From assembly GCF_003609645.1 (NCBI RefSeq), contig NZ_MCIB01000039.1:1-64000 (forward strand): a DNA stretch of 64,000 nucleotides, read 5' to 3'. Of the stretch, positions 19,178-26,722 are shown piece after piece; within the stretch, counting starts at the first letter, position 1, and each line of letters begins with the position of its first letter. The notes below the pieces were generated by a model. That model was not told the origin of the DNA. It ran no database searches and was given only the letters and a program-made list of their open reading frames with translations. The DNA is from Thermohalobacter berrensis. GTDB lineage: Bacteria; Bacillota; Clostridia; Tissierellales; Thermohalobacteraceae. Both the position numbers and the translations under genes were made by a program.

Positions 19178-20056
19178 ATGGATAAGGCTTCTATTATTAA
19201 AATTTCATTTTTATCTAGTCTTGTTGCAATAATTGAAAGTGTTTTCGGAAACATTGATGTTTCATATATAATTTTATTTTTCCTAATAATTTTAGATACT
19301 ATTACAGGAATAGCTGTTGCTGTAAAGTATGGAAGTTTTAACAGTAAGGGATTAAGTCGACTAGTAAAAAAAACTATCACCTATGGTGCAGCTATATTAA
19401 CAGTACGATTACTAGAGATAGGTATAATGACATTTCTTGAAACAGAAATAATATCTAAAATTTTAGTAGCTTTTCTTCAAGTAACAGAAACCATTAGTAT
19501 TCTAGAAAACCTAACATTATTAGGTGTTCCTTTACCATCAAATTTTATTACCTTTCTACTGAACCATATAAAAATTCCCGGACTAAACACTGCCATTAAA
19601 TTAGGTATAAAAAGCCAAAATAACGAGATTTCAGAAATTGATGATATTATAAGATATCAAATACCTGCATTTGAAGATAAAGAGATTAAAAAACTTTTAA
19701 GAATAAAATTTAAATATTGGAAGTTAGTTGCTATGCAGATTAGTAAAGTTTTTTCTACTAACGGCAAAAAAGATAAGGAACATTTGTATTATAAGATAAT
19801 GTCTCTAATAGAAAAGTCTACAAATGATATGAATAAAGAAATTAAAGAAGAAAATATACCAAAAGAATATATTAAAAGATTTGATTCAATCTATAAACCT
19901 TGTTTTGATAAATGGATTCAAGAGCTTAAACAAATATGTTACTCTCAACAATCAGTTAGTGAAAAGAAAGACCAAATATTAAATAACATTATTGTACTCT
20001 CCTATAAAATGATTTTAGCAGCCCACAAAGTTTATAATAATAATAACTATAACTAG
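19178..20056 (+). CDS. Holin-like membrane protein with a long cytosolic helical domain
   Basis: This is a 292-residue protein. Residues 1-130 carry three or four hydrophobic helices and look like the phage_holin_4 family: LDTITGIAVAVKYGSFNSKGLSRLVKKTITYG matches the D-x-ITG, K-x-G-x-x-S and K-x-x-x-Y pattern of that group. Residues 150-292 are soluble, charged and helical, and are not part of ordinary holins. No endolysin, tail or other phage gene is near, so this is a solitary copy. It has GGGGAAA before the ATG and its own strong terminator. The holin assignment rests on the N-terminal half; the C-terminal domain is not recognised. Confidence 0.65.
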   Translation: MDKASIIKISFLSSLVAIIESVFGNIDVSYIILFFLIILDTITGIAVAVKYGSFNSKGLSRLVKKTITYGAAILTVRLLEIGIMTFLETEIISKILVAFLQVTETISILENLTLLGVPLPSNFITFLLNHIKIPGLNTAIKLGIKSQNNEISEIDDIIRYQIPAFEDKEIKKLLRIKFKYWKLVAMQISKVFSTNGKKDKEHLYYKIMSLIEKSTNDMNKEIKEENIPKEYIKRFDSIYKPCFDKWIQELKQICYSQQSVSEKKDQILNNIIVLSYKMILAAHKVYNNNNYN

Positions 20057-20086
20057 AGTCGAAGTAGAACTTCGATTCTAGCTTTT
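20052..20086 (+). terminator. Terminator of the holin-like gene
   Basis: A 12-bp stem CTAGAGTCGAAG/CTTCGATTCTAG with one G-U pair and a five-base loop is followed by CTTTTC. Confidence 0.8.
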
Positions 20087-20126
20087 CTTGTGCATATATT
20101 TTTTAAATATATATTTACACAAAAAC

Positions 20127-20189
20127 GACCTAAGGAACAGTTTTTACTTTGCCAATTCACATCGACTAGTAATTACTGTTCCTTAGGTC
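20127..20189. other. Long perfect inverted repeat, candidate structured RNA
   Basis: Two 15-base arms, GACCTAAGGAACAGT (20127-20141) and its complement (20175-20189), enclose a 33-base loop. The minus strand then reads GTTTTTGTG. No gene reads into it from the minus side. The rest of the 534-base gap (20057-20590) holds repeat copy C and AT-rich sequence. Confidence 0.6.
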
Positions 20190-20366
20190 TTTACTACACT
20201 ATCCAAAAGCTTCACTCCTGTAAAGTTTTTTGATAATGCTTTTTTCAAAGGTTCTTGATTAATAAGTTTTTAATTTATTAACCTTTCCCTTTGATATTAT
20301 ATTAATACCCTGTCCATATATTATTAAACATGTTTTTTATAAAAAATTTTTTGTTAATATAAAAAA

Positions 20367-20477
20367 TTTTCTATTAAAATAGAATATTCTTAAGGTTGAC
20401 TTTTTTGAAACACATAAGGGAAATTATATTTTATCCACAATTTTTATTTGATTATAACTTCCTATGTGTTATAAAAA
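20367..20477. repeat. Copy C of the two-hairpin intergenic repeat
   Basis: It has a small hairpin, GGTTGACTTTTTTGA, then inverted arms AACACATAAGGGAAATTATA (20409-20428) and 20453-20470. The loop holds an exact DnaA-box sequence TTATCCACA at 20431-20439. Confidence 0.85.
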
Positions 20478-20608
20478 ACTCCTAGGATTAACTTTTAAAA
20501 ATATTCCCAAATCAATATTTAAATCTACATATTCTCATCATAATAAGAGGGATATAATATCATTGTAAAGAATAAAAATATAAGTGATACTTGTTGAAGG
20601 GAGAGAAA

Positions 20609-21379
20609 ATGATGACTGATATTATCGATTACAAAATTTACGGTAAAGAAATGCAAATAGTCGAGGTAGAATTAGACCCTCAGGAAGGAGTTAGAGCTGA
20701 AGCAGGAACAATGATATATATGGATAATGACATAGAAATGCAGACTTCAACAGATGGAGGTTTATTTAAAGGTTTTAAGAGAATGCTTACTGGTGAGAGC
20801 TTCTTTATAACAACTTTCTTGAACAGAGGTAGAGGTAAGCAGCACGTGGCTTTCAGTGCTCCCTATCCTGGTAACATAATTCCTATTCAGCTAGAAGATT
20901 TTAATGGTAGGTTTATATGTCAAAAAGATGCATTTTTATGTGCTGCTAATGGCATAGAAATTGAAGTGGAATTTACTAAACGAATAGGGGCTGGTTTTTT
21001 CGGTAGAGAAGGATTTATACTTCAACGTCTTGAAGGAAAGGGAATGGCTTTTGTTCATGCTGGCGGTACAATAGTTGAAAGAGAGCTTAAAGCAAATGAA
21101 GTCTTAAGGGTTGATACTGGCTGTCTTGTTGGGTTTTCACCTACTGTAGACTATGATATCCAATTTATTGGTGGATTTAAAAATGCTTTGTTTGGGAAGG
21201 AAGGACTTTTTCTTACTAAGTTAACTGGTCCTGGAAAAGTTTATCTACAAAGTTTACCACTATCTAGACTATCTGAAAGACTTTTTTCTGGAATAGCAAG
21301 TAATAAAGGAGAAAATAGAGGAAATATAGGTGGCATAGCCGGCGGAATCCTTGGAGGTTTTTTAGGAAATGATGATTAA
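20609..21379 (+). CDS. AIM24/TIGR00266-family protein
   Basis: A 256-residue beta-rich protein of the tryptophan-RNA-attenuation-fold AIM24 family. Visible features are the N-terminal VEVELDPQEGVRAEAGTMIY with the EMQTS segment, GESFFITTFLNRG, LQRLEGKGMAFVHAGG and TGCLVGFSPTVDYDIQFIGG, then a glycine-rich end GNIGGIAGGILGGFLG. Bacterial members are uncharacterised; mitochondrial AIM24 affects inner-membrane organisation. A TTG six codons upstream is rejected because AAGGGAGAG (20597-20605) is correctly placed for the ATG pair at 20609-20614. It stands alone. Confidence 0.88.
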   Translation: MMTDIIDYKIYGKEMQIVEVELDPQEGVRAEAGTMIYMDNDIEMQTSTDGGLFKGFKRMLTGESFFITTFLNRGRGKQHVAFSAPYPGNIIPIQLEDFNGRFICQKDAFLCAANGIEIEVEFTKRIGAGFFGREGFILQRLEGKGMAFVHAGGTIVERELKANEVLRVDTGCLVGFSPTVDYDIQFIGGFKNALFGKEGLFLTKLTGPGKVYLQSLPLSRLSERLFSGIASNKGENRGNIGGIAGGILGGFLGNDD

Positions 21380-21413
21380 TTAAAAGCCACGGTGTTGACC
21401 GTGGCTTTTAATT
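21378..21413. terminator. Bidirectional terminator between AIM24 and AbgT genes
   Basis: ATTAAAAGCCACGG pairs perfectly with CCGTGGCTTTTAAT around a six-base loop, serving both convergent genes. Confidence 0.9.
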
Positions 21414-21460
21414 ATATCCTTTTTTAATAGTTTAGTTAGCAATAAAACTATATTTTTATA

Positions 21461-23029
21461 TTATTGGATGTAATGTATAAAAGCTTCTGGACCAATTGGT
21501 AGGTTAAATACATACCATATTAATAGTAATATTGTCCAAGCTAAAATGAATGCCATTGAATAAGGCAACATCATGGAAATTAATGTTCCAATTCCAGTAT
21601 CTTCGTCATATTTTTGAGCAAAAGCCACAATTACTGCAAAGTAAGGCATTAAAGGAGTAATAATATTAGTCGTTGAATCTCCTATCCTATATGCAGCTTG
21701 TGTAAATTCTGGTGAATAGCCTAAAGCCATTAGCATAGGAACAAATACAGGTGCCATAATAGCCCATTTTGCTGAAGCTGACCCTATAAACAGGTTTATA
21801 AAACCTGAAACAATTATAAACCCTAATATTAATGGGAATCCAGTCATACCTGTTGCTTTTAAGAATTCAGCACCTTTAACTGCTAATATAGTTCCTAGGT
21901 TTGTATAAGAAAAGTATTTTACAAATTGTGCTGCAACAAAAGCTAATACTAGATAGCCTCCCATAGTTCCTAATGATTTACTCATTATTTTAGCTACATC
22001 TTTATCATTTTTAATAGTTTTTGCTCCAATACCGTAAGCAATTCCTGGAATTAAGAAGAATAACATTATTATTGGTACTAAACCTGCCATAAAAGGTGAG
22101 TGTCCTATTATTTTTCCAGTTTCAACATTTCTTAATATTCCATTTGAAGGCACAACTAATAATGCCATAATTATAACGAAAAGTATCATTGAAATAAGTG
22201 CTAACCTTAATCCTTTTTTCTCTTCAGTAGTTAAATCATCAACTTTTTCATTTTGTTTTCCCTTATATTCTCCTAATCTTGGTTCTATTATTTTTTCTGT
22301 TACCCATGTTCCAATAGCAGTGATTATTACTGTAGAAACAACCATGAAATACCAATTGGCTGTTGGGTCTACCATGTATTGTGGGTTCCAAATCTTAGCT
22401 GCTTCTGTAGATATACCTCCTAATAGAGGGTCTACTGTTCCTATTAATAAATTGGCACTAAATCCTCCTGAAACTCCCGCAAAGGCAGCAGCAAGTCCTG
22501 CTAATGGATGTCTTCCAAAACTTAAAAATACTATTGCCCCTAATGGCACTAAAACAACATATCCTGCATCAGAAGCTATATTTGACATAATACCTGCAAA
22601 TACTACTACTGCTGTAATAAGCCTTTTTGGTGTACTTATTACTAATTTTCTTAATAAAGCAGAAATAAGTCCTGTTCCTTCTGCTACACCAACCCCTATC
22701 ATAGCTACTAAAACAGTTCCTAAAGGAGCAAAACTGGTGAAATTATTAACTGCTGTAGAAAACATAAATCTAATACCTTCTGCATTCATTAAACTAACAG
22801 CTTTAATTGTAGTCATTTTACTCTCAAGGGTTGCCCTATCAATCATTTGAAACTCAACTGATAATCCTGCCCTATGAGCTATCTCTGAAATAACTATTAT
22901 TGCTAAACTAAATATAACAAAAAGTGTTATTGGATGTGGGAGTTTGTTACCTACTTTTTCAATTCCATCCAAAAATCCATTTAAAATACCAGCTTTTCTT
23001 TTAGAATTTTTACTAGTTACTGATTTCAT
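21461..23029 (-). CDS. AbgT-family transporter (p-aminobenzoyl-glutamate or related)
   Basis: A 522-residue membrane protein with about twelve helices. The N-terminal RKAGILNGFLDGIEKVGNKLPHP, the SNIASDAGYVVLVPLGA segment and SASAKWAIMAPVFVPM followed by AYRIGDSTTNIITPLMPYF are typical of the AbgT family, whose members import p-aminobenzoyl-glutamate or export antifolates. No abgA/abgB-type hydrolase is adjacent, so the cargo is uncertain. The start is the ATG at 23027-23029 with AAGGAGG upstream; an in-frame extension further upstream has no ribosome site. A promoter lies at 23085-23113. Confidence 0.9.
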   Translation of the reverse strand: MKSVTSKNSKRKAGILNGFLDGIEKVGNKLPHPITLFVIFSLAIIVISEIAHRAGLSVEFQMIDRATLESKMTTIKAVSLMNAEGIRFMFSTAVNNFTSFAPLGTVLVAMIGVGVAEGTGLISALLRKLVISTPKRLITAVVVFAGIMSNIASDAGYVVLVPLGAIVFLSFGRHPLAGLAAAFAGVSGGFSANLLIGTVDPLLGGISTEAAKIWNPQYMVDPTANWYFMVVSTVIITAIGTWVTEKIIEPRLGEYKGKQNEKVDDLTTEEKKGLRLALISMILFVIIMALLVVPSNGILRNVETGKIIGHSPFMAGLVPIIMLFFLIPGIAYGIGAKTIKNDKDVAKIMSKSLGTMGGYLVLAFVAAQFVKYFSYTNLGTILAVKGAEFLKATGMTGFPLILGFIIVSGFINLFIGSASAKWAIMAPVFVPMLMALGYSPEFTQAAYRIGDSTTNIITPLMPYFAVIVAFAQKYDEDTGIGTLISMMLPYSMAFILAWTILLLIWYVFNLPIGPEAFIHYIQ

Positions 23030-23084
23030 ATTAAACCTCCTTTCAAATTTAAGGGAAAACGTTTGTAGGTTTATTAACAAAAAA

Positions 23085-23113
23085 ATTGTAACATCTTTTA
23101 ACCTTTACTTCAA
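23085..23113 (-). promoter_or_regulatory. Sigma-A-type promoter for the AbgT gene
   Basis: On the minus strand TTGAAG (23108-23113), a 17-base spacer and TACAAT (23085-23090). A catabolite-response-like AAAACGTTT centre lies just downstream at 23054-23067. Confidence 0.6.
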
Positions 23114-23144
23114 GTATTTTTCATTTTTGTAATAATTTTAAACA

Positions 23145-23180
23145 CAAAAAAATAACCTTGTGTTTACAAGGTTATTTTCT
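23145..23180 (-). terminator. Terminator of the Arg tRNA pair
   Basis: AATAACCTTGT pairs with ACAAGGTTATT around GTTT right after tRNA-Arg(UCG), with a T-run on the minus strand. Confidence 0.9.
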
Positions 23181-23181
23181 A

Positions 23182-23258
23182 TGGTGCGCCCTGAGGGACT
23201 CGAACCCCCAACCAACTGATTCGAAGTCAGCGACTCTATCCAGTTGAGCTAAGGGCGC
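23182..23258 (-). tRNA. tRNA-Arg (anticodon UCG)
   Basis: 77 nt with encoded CCA, acceptor GCGCCCT/AGGGCGC and anticodon loop CTTCGAA. Confidence 0.96.
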
Positions 23259-23304
23259 ATAGGGGAGATGAAAGTATGTGTTGAACTTTGTCGTATGATG
23301 CAAA

Positions 23305-23333
23305 AACTCAAAAAAGTTGGCTTTAAGCCAACC
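23305..23333 (-). terminator. Hairpin after tRNA-Arg(UCU), first copy
   Basis: GTTGGC/GCCAAC stem followed on the minus strand by TTTTTTGAG. It would partly separate the two Arg tRNAs. Confidence 0.65.
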
Positions 23334-23369
23334 ACTTCTAGGTTGAATTATATTGGTTTATAGTTAAGT

Positions 23370-23446
23370 TGGTGCACCTGGGAGGATTCGAACCCCCGAC
23401 ACACGGATTAGAAGTCCGTTGCTCTATCCAACTGAGCTACAGGTGC
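23370..23446 (-). tRNA. tRNA-Arg (anticodon UCU), copy 1
   Basis: 77 nt with encoded CCA, acceptor GCACCTG, anticodon loop CTTCTAA. It is identical to the copy at 23983-24059. The 185 bases upstream (23447-23631) hold no gene and no clear promoter. Confidence 0.96.
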
Positions 23447-23631
23447 AAAACTAAATCCGTTAGAATTTAAAATGTTAAATTTAAAATTGAAAATCAACTT
23501 ATAAAAACCTTATATTTATATTTCTTTTATATATTATTTACATATACTGAAATTTTATTCTAAACAAAAAAAGAAACTATATTTTACATTTTTCATTATT
23601 AATTTTAAATTCCTTACTTTAGTAAGGTAAT

Positions 23632-23706
23632 TGGAGCGGGAGACGGGATTCGAACCCGCGCCCCCCACCTTGGCAAGGTGGTGCTCTACCCCTGAGCTAC
23701 TCCCGC
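23632..23706 (-). tRNA. tRNA-Gly (anticodon GCC)
   Basis: 75 nt with encoded CCA, acceptor GCGGGAG and anticodon loop TTGCCAA. It is the last member of the closely spaced six-tRNA group. Confidence 0.96.
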
Positions 23707-23714
23707 AGGGGAAT

Positions 23715-23799
23715 TGGTGCGGGAGAGAGGACTCGAACCCCCACGCCATAAGGCACTAGATCCTAAGTCTAGCGCGTCTGCCAATTCCGCCACTCCCGC
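23715..23799 (-). tRNA. tRNA-Leu (anticodon UAG), second copy
   Basis: 85 nt with long variable arm and encoded CCA; base-for-base the same as 15213-15297. Confidence 0.97.
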
Positions 23800-23804
23800 A
23801 CAAG

Positions 23805-23880
23805 TGGTGACCCATCTGCGACTCGAACGCAGGACACCCGGATTAAAAGTCCGGTGCTCTACCAACTGAGCTAATGGGTC
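23805..23880 (-). tRNA. tRNA-Lys (anticodon UUU)
   Basis: 76 nt with encoded CCA, acceptor GACCCAT and anticodon loop CTTTTAA. Confidence 0.96.
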
Positions 23881-23894
23881 ATATTATAATATAT

Positions 23895-23972
<78 letters not shown>

Positions 23973-23982
23973 TCGTTTTTAA

Positions 23983-24059
23983 TGGTGCACCTGGGAGGAT
24001 TCGAACCCCCGACACACGGATTAGAAGTCCGTTGCTCTATCCAACTGAGCTACAGGTGC
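23983..24059 (-). tRNA. tRNA-Arg (anticodon UCU), copy 2
   Basis: 77 nt with encoded CCA, identical to the copy at 23370-23446. Confidence 0.96.
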
Positions 24060-24064
24060 ATAAA

Positions 24065-24138
24065 TGGAGCGGGTGAAGGGAATCGAACCCTCGCAACTGG
24101 CTTGGAAGGCCAGGGCTCTACCACTGAGCTACACCCGC
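24065..24138 (-). tRNA. tRNA-Gly (anticodon UCC)
   Basis: 74 nt with encoded CCA, acceptor GCGGGTG, anticodon loop CTTCCAA. It is the first tRNA after the promoter at 24162-24190. Confidence 0.96.
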
Positions 24139-24161
24139 GTTTTTCAATCTGACAATATCAG

Positions 24162-24190
24162 ATTATACAACATAAAACATATACTGTCAA
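24162..24190 (-). promoter_or_regulatory. Consensus sigma-A promoter for the tRNA cluster
   Basis: On the minus strand TTGACA (24185-24190), 17 bases, TATAAT (24162-24167): an exact consensus match 24 bases before tRNA-Gly(UCC). Confidence 0.92.
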
Positions 24191-24227
24191 GACTTTTTTA
24201 TAAGTTTTTTTATTGCCTTTTTTTGGG

Positions 24228-24710
24228 TCAATCCTTTACTTTTATTATATTTGGCTTTATATTATCTTCTATCGTAATTAACCCATATGTTTTGTCAAGG
24301 TTTCTACCTCTTGGCCTTGAAATGCTTCCAGGGTTAAAAAATAATATGTTATCGAAATTCCTTAATGTAGGAATATGGGTATGTCCAAAAAAGACTGCAT
24401 CAAGTTCTAATTCTTTGCTTCTATAATATAAATTCTGAAGACCCCTTTTAACACCATATCTGTGTCCATGGGTCAATAATATTCTCTTTCCATTTACTTT
24501 TATTATTTCTTCCTCAGGAGTATTATAATCTAGATAATCACAGTTCCCTCTAACATTTAATATAGTTATATTAAATTTTTCCTTTATTTGATTAACATCC
24601 TTAGTATAGTCTCCTAAATGAATAAACAAATCAACACTCTTTTCCTTTTCTAGTATTTCTGTGCATTTATGTATATCACCATGGGTGTCACTTACTACTA
24701 GTATTTTCAT
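24228..24710 (-). CDS. YfcE-type metallophosphoesterase
   Basis: A 160-residue calcineurin-like phosphoesterase of the YfcE/MJ0936 group. The metal-binding motifs are visible: VVSDTHGD (Asp and His about 8-10), HLGDYTKD (about 36), RGNCD (about 60), THGHRYG (about 86) and GHTHIPTL (about 108). Such enzymes hydrolyse small phosphodiesters; the natural substrate is unknown. The second ATG (24708-24710) is chosen because GAGG lies nine bases before it. It overlaps rdgB, as in the Bacillus gerM-rph-ysnA-ysnB group. Confidence 0.9.
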   Translation of the reverse strand: MKILVVSDTHGDIHKCTEILEKEKSVDLFIHLGDYTKDVNQIKEKFNITILNVRGNCDYLDYNTPEEEIIKVNGKRILLTHGHRYGVKRGLQNLYYRSKELELDAVFFGHTHIPTLRNFDNILFFNPGSISRPRGRNLDKTYGLITIEDNIKPNIIKVKD

Positions 24711-25326
24711 TCCTATCATCCTCTATTATATTCTTTAGTGCTTCCCTTAGTTTTTTCAAAGCATCTGCCCTATGGCTAATCTTATTTTTTATATCATCAC
24801 CTAATTCTGCAAAAGTTTTATTATATCCATCTACTATAAACAATGGATCATATCCAAATCCATCCTCTCCCTCAGGAGTAAAGCCTATCTTTCCACTACA
24901 TTCACCTGTTATAGTTATATGATTTTTATCCTCTAAAACAACAGCTATTACAGTTTTAAATTTGGCCGTTCTCTCTTCTAAAGGAACATCTTTAAGCTCT
25001 TTTAAGAGTTTTTCGTTATTGTTTTTATATGTTGCATTTTCTCCCGCATACCTTGATGAGTAAACCCCAGGCCTTCCATCTAACTTGTCTACAAATAATC
25101 CAGTATCATCAGCAATAACTATACCTTCAACTTTTTTTGATACCTCTAAAGCTTTTTTAAGGGCATTTTCCTTTAAAGTTTCACCATCTTCCACTACTTC
25201 TAAATCTTTAAGGCCTACTTCATCCTTTGAAAGGATATTAAATGGTAAGTCCTTTAATATACTTTTTATTTCCTCTATTTTATGGGGATTACCACTAGAA
25301 ACTATTAAATTTTTCTTATTCTTCAT
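24688..25326 (-). CDS. rdgB: XTP/dITP diphosphatase (RdgB/HAM1)
   Basis: A 212-residue house-cleaning pyrophosphatase that hydrolyses ITP, dITP and XTP to monophosphates so that they do not enter nucleic acids. The family motifs are [12 protein letters not shown] (about 10-21), [13 protein letters not shown] (about 71-83), [24 protein letters not shown] (about 152-164) and the C-terminal ISHRADAL. Length is usual. It overlaps rph by 11 bases and yfcE by 23, indicating translational coupling. Confidence 0.96.
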   Translation of the reverse strand: MKNKKNLIVSSGNPHKIEEIKSILKDLPFNILSKDEVGLKDLEVVEDGETLKENALKKALEVSKKVEGIVIADDTGLFVDKLDGRPGVYSSRYAGENATYKNNNEKLLKELKDVPLEERTAKFKTVIAVVLEDKNHITITGECSGKIGFTPEGEDGFGYDPLFIVDGYNKTFAELGDDIKNKISHRADALKKLREALKNIIEDDRNENTSSK

Positions 25327-26107
25327 TTTCCTCTTCTCCTTTATCAGGTTCTTCCTTATTAGGTTTTTCCATACCCACTAAATCAGCAATCTCTCCTAAT
25401 ACATCTCTCTGAGTTTTTGTAAGTTCTCTGTTTCCCTTTTCGGCTAATCTTATAAGCTCTACTAAATCTTCCCTTGAGAAAGGTGCTTCTTCTCCAGTCC
25501 CTTGTAATTCTACAAACTCTTCCTTATCAGTCATTATTACATTCATATCTACCTTAGCTTTAGAATCTTCTGCATAACAAAGATCTAATAACCTATTCTC
25601 ATCTACTACACCTACACTAATAGCTGAAAGAAAGCTTTTTACAGGCATATAATCTATTTCACCTTCACTATATAACTTATAAAGAGCATCAACTAAAGCT
25701 ACGAACCCACCAGTTATTGCTGCAGTTCTTGTACCTCCATCTGCCTGAATAACATCACAATCAACCCAAATAGTTCTTTCTCCTAGGTCTTCTAAATTAA
25801 CAACAGACCTTAAAGACCTTCCTATAAGCCTTTGTATTTCTTGACTTCTTCCATCTATCCTACCTTTAGCAGCTGCTCTTATTTTTCTATTTTCAGTTGA
25901 GCCTGGTAACATAGAATACTCAGCAGTTACCCAACCTGTTCCTGTTCCTTTTAAAAAAGGTGGAACCCTATCTTCTACCATTGCAGTACATATTACTTTA
26001 GTATCTCCCATTTCTATAAGTACAGAACCTTGAGGGTGTTTTAAATAATTTCTAGTTATAGTGACTTTTCTAAGCTCATCAAACTTTCTGCCATCTACTC
26101 TAGTCAT
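25316..26107 (-). CDS. rph: Ribonuclease PH
   Basis: A 263-residue phosphorolytic 3' exoribonuclease that trims tRNA precursors. Diagnostic segments are [13 protein letters not shown] at the N terminus, [53 protein letters not shown] and [20 protein letters not shown]. The C-terminal tail [16 protein letters not shown] is acidic and longer than usual. The start is the ATG at 26105-26107 with AGGAGAG upstream; a GTG 45 bases upstream is rejected. A 615-base gap with a repeat array separates it from gerM, its usual neighbour. Confidence 0.96.
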   Translation of the reverse strand: MTRVDGRKFDELRKVTITRNYLKHPQGSVLIEMGDTKVICTAMVEDRVPPFLKGTGTGWVTAEYSMLPGSTENRKIRAAAKGRIDGRSQEIQRLIGRSLRSVVNLEDLGERTIWVDCDVIQADGGTRTAAITGGFVALVDALYKLYSEGEIDYMPVKSFLSAISVGVVDENRLLDLCYAEDSKAKVDMNVIMTDKEEFVELQGTGEEAPFSREDLVELIRLAEKGNRELTKTQRDVLGEIADLVGMEKPNKEEPDKGEEENEE

Positions 26108-26197
26108 TATATCTCTCCTATCTACTGGTTTTGGTATATTATTTTGCCACACTTATTCTTATAATATCAAAACTTTTTATTTTTTTCTACCAAGAAA

Positions 26198-26403
26198 GAC
26201 TAAGAAGTAAATGCTTGGAAGATCGTTACTTAACCTGAGAAAATAGCCTCTGTTGTCCGTTACTTTCCCTAGGAAGTAAGCCTAAGACGTCCGTTACTTT
26301 AATCTAAGGAGTAATGCTTCGCTGTCCGTTACTTAAGCCATGAAGTCTAGCCTACGAGGACCGTTACTTGACCTGAGAAATAAGGCTTCGAGGTCCGTTA
26401 CTA
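26198..26403. repeat. Tandem array of six 34/35-bp units
   Basis: Units end at 26231, 26265, 26299, 26334, 26369 and 26403. Each ends in CGTTACTT (last one CGTTACTA), mostly preceded by GTC or GAC; a semi-conserved CCTNAGNAAGTAA and GCTT segment forms the middle. Three units of the same family occur at 61.04-61.14 kb on the opposite strand. The remaining gap to gerM (26404-26666) carries the conserved tail of this element and degenerate CTAACTACCACC-like strings, but no gene. Confidence 0.85.
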
Positions 26404-26666
26404 TAAATGCAGTTTTTGGTGGTTAGTGTATAGTGGTTGGGTTTTAGTAATGCTATGAAGATTATTGATTAAAAACAATTGTACTAAGTTCTTGCTATTA
26501 AAAGCAGTTCCTAGCTCTTTGATTTCAGCTCTTAGCAAAACTAAAATTTTTTGTCTAGGAACTAGGAACCAAGCGCTAACAACTGTACTTTACTAACTAC
26601 CACCCACTAATAACTATTATTTTTTCTAATTGTCAATTGCTTTTATTACTCTGTTACTTCCAACAA

Positions 26667-26694
26667 AATAAAAAGGCACATTAAATGTGCCTTA
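26667..26694 (-). terminator. Terminator of gerM
   Basis: AAGGCACAT pairs with ATGTGCCTT around TAA, 30 bases after the stop, with TTTTATTTTG following on the minus strand. It implies that rph is not simply read through from gerM. Confidence 0.85.
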
Positions 26695-26722
26695 TAGTTT
26701 AAATTAACAATTATCTATTATT

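Noticed and set aside
19178-20056. Prophage remnant
   Set aside because: Only the holin-like gene is present; no integrase, structural, lysin or attachment-site signals nearby.
20431-20439. Replication origin suggested by exact DnaA-box sequence
   Set aside because: Boxes are single and tied to a dispersed repeat; no dnaA-dnaN genes or box cluster. A further TTATCCACA on the minus strand near 40350 shows chance hits occur in AT-rich DNA.
22320-22850. 176-codon plus-strand frame opposite the AbgT gene
   Set aside because: Shadow of membrane-protein codons; no start signal.
23555-23749. Minus-strand frame across tRNA-Gly(GCC)
   Set aside because: It is translation of the tRNA itself and flanking AT-rich sequence.
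26198-26403. CRISPR array
   Set aside because: Units are contiguous and similar along their whole length, without unique spacers, and there are no cas genes.
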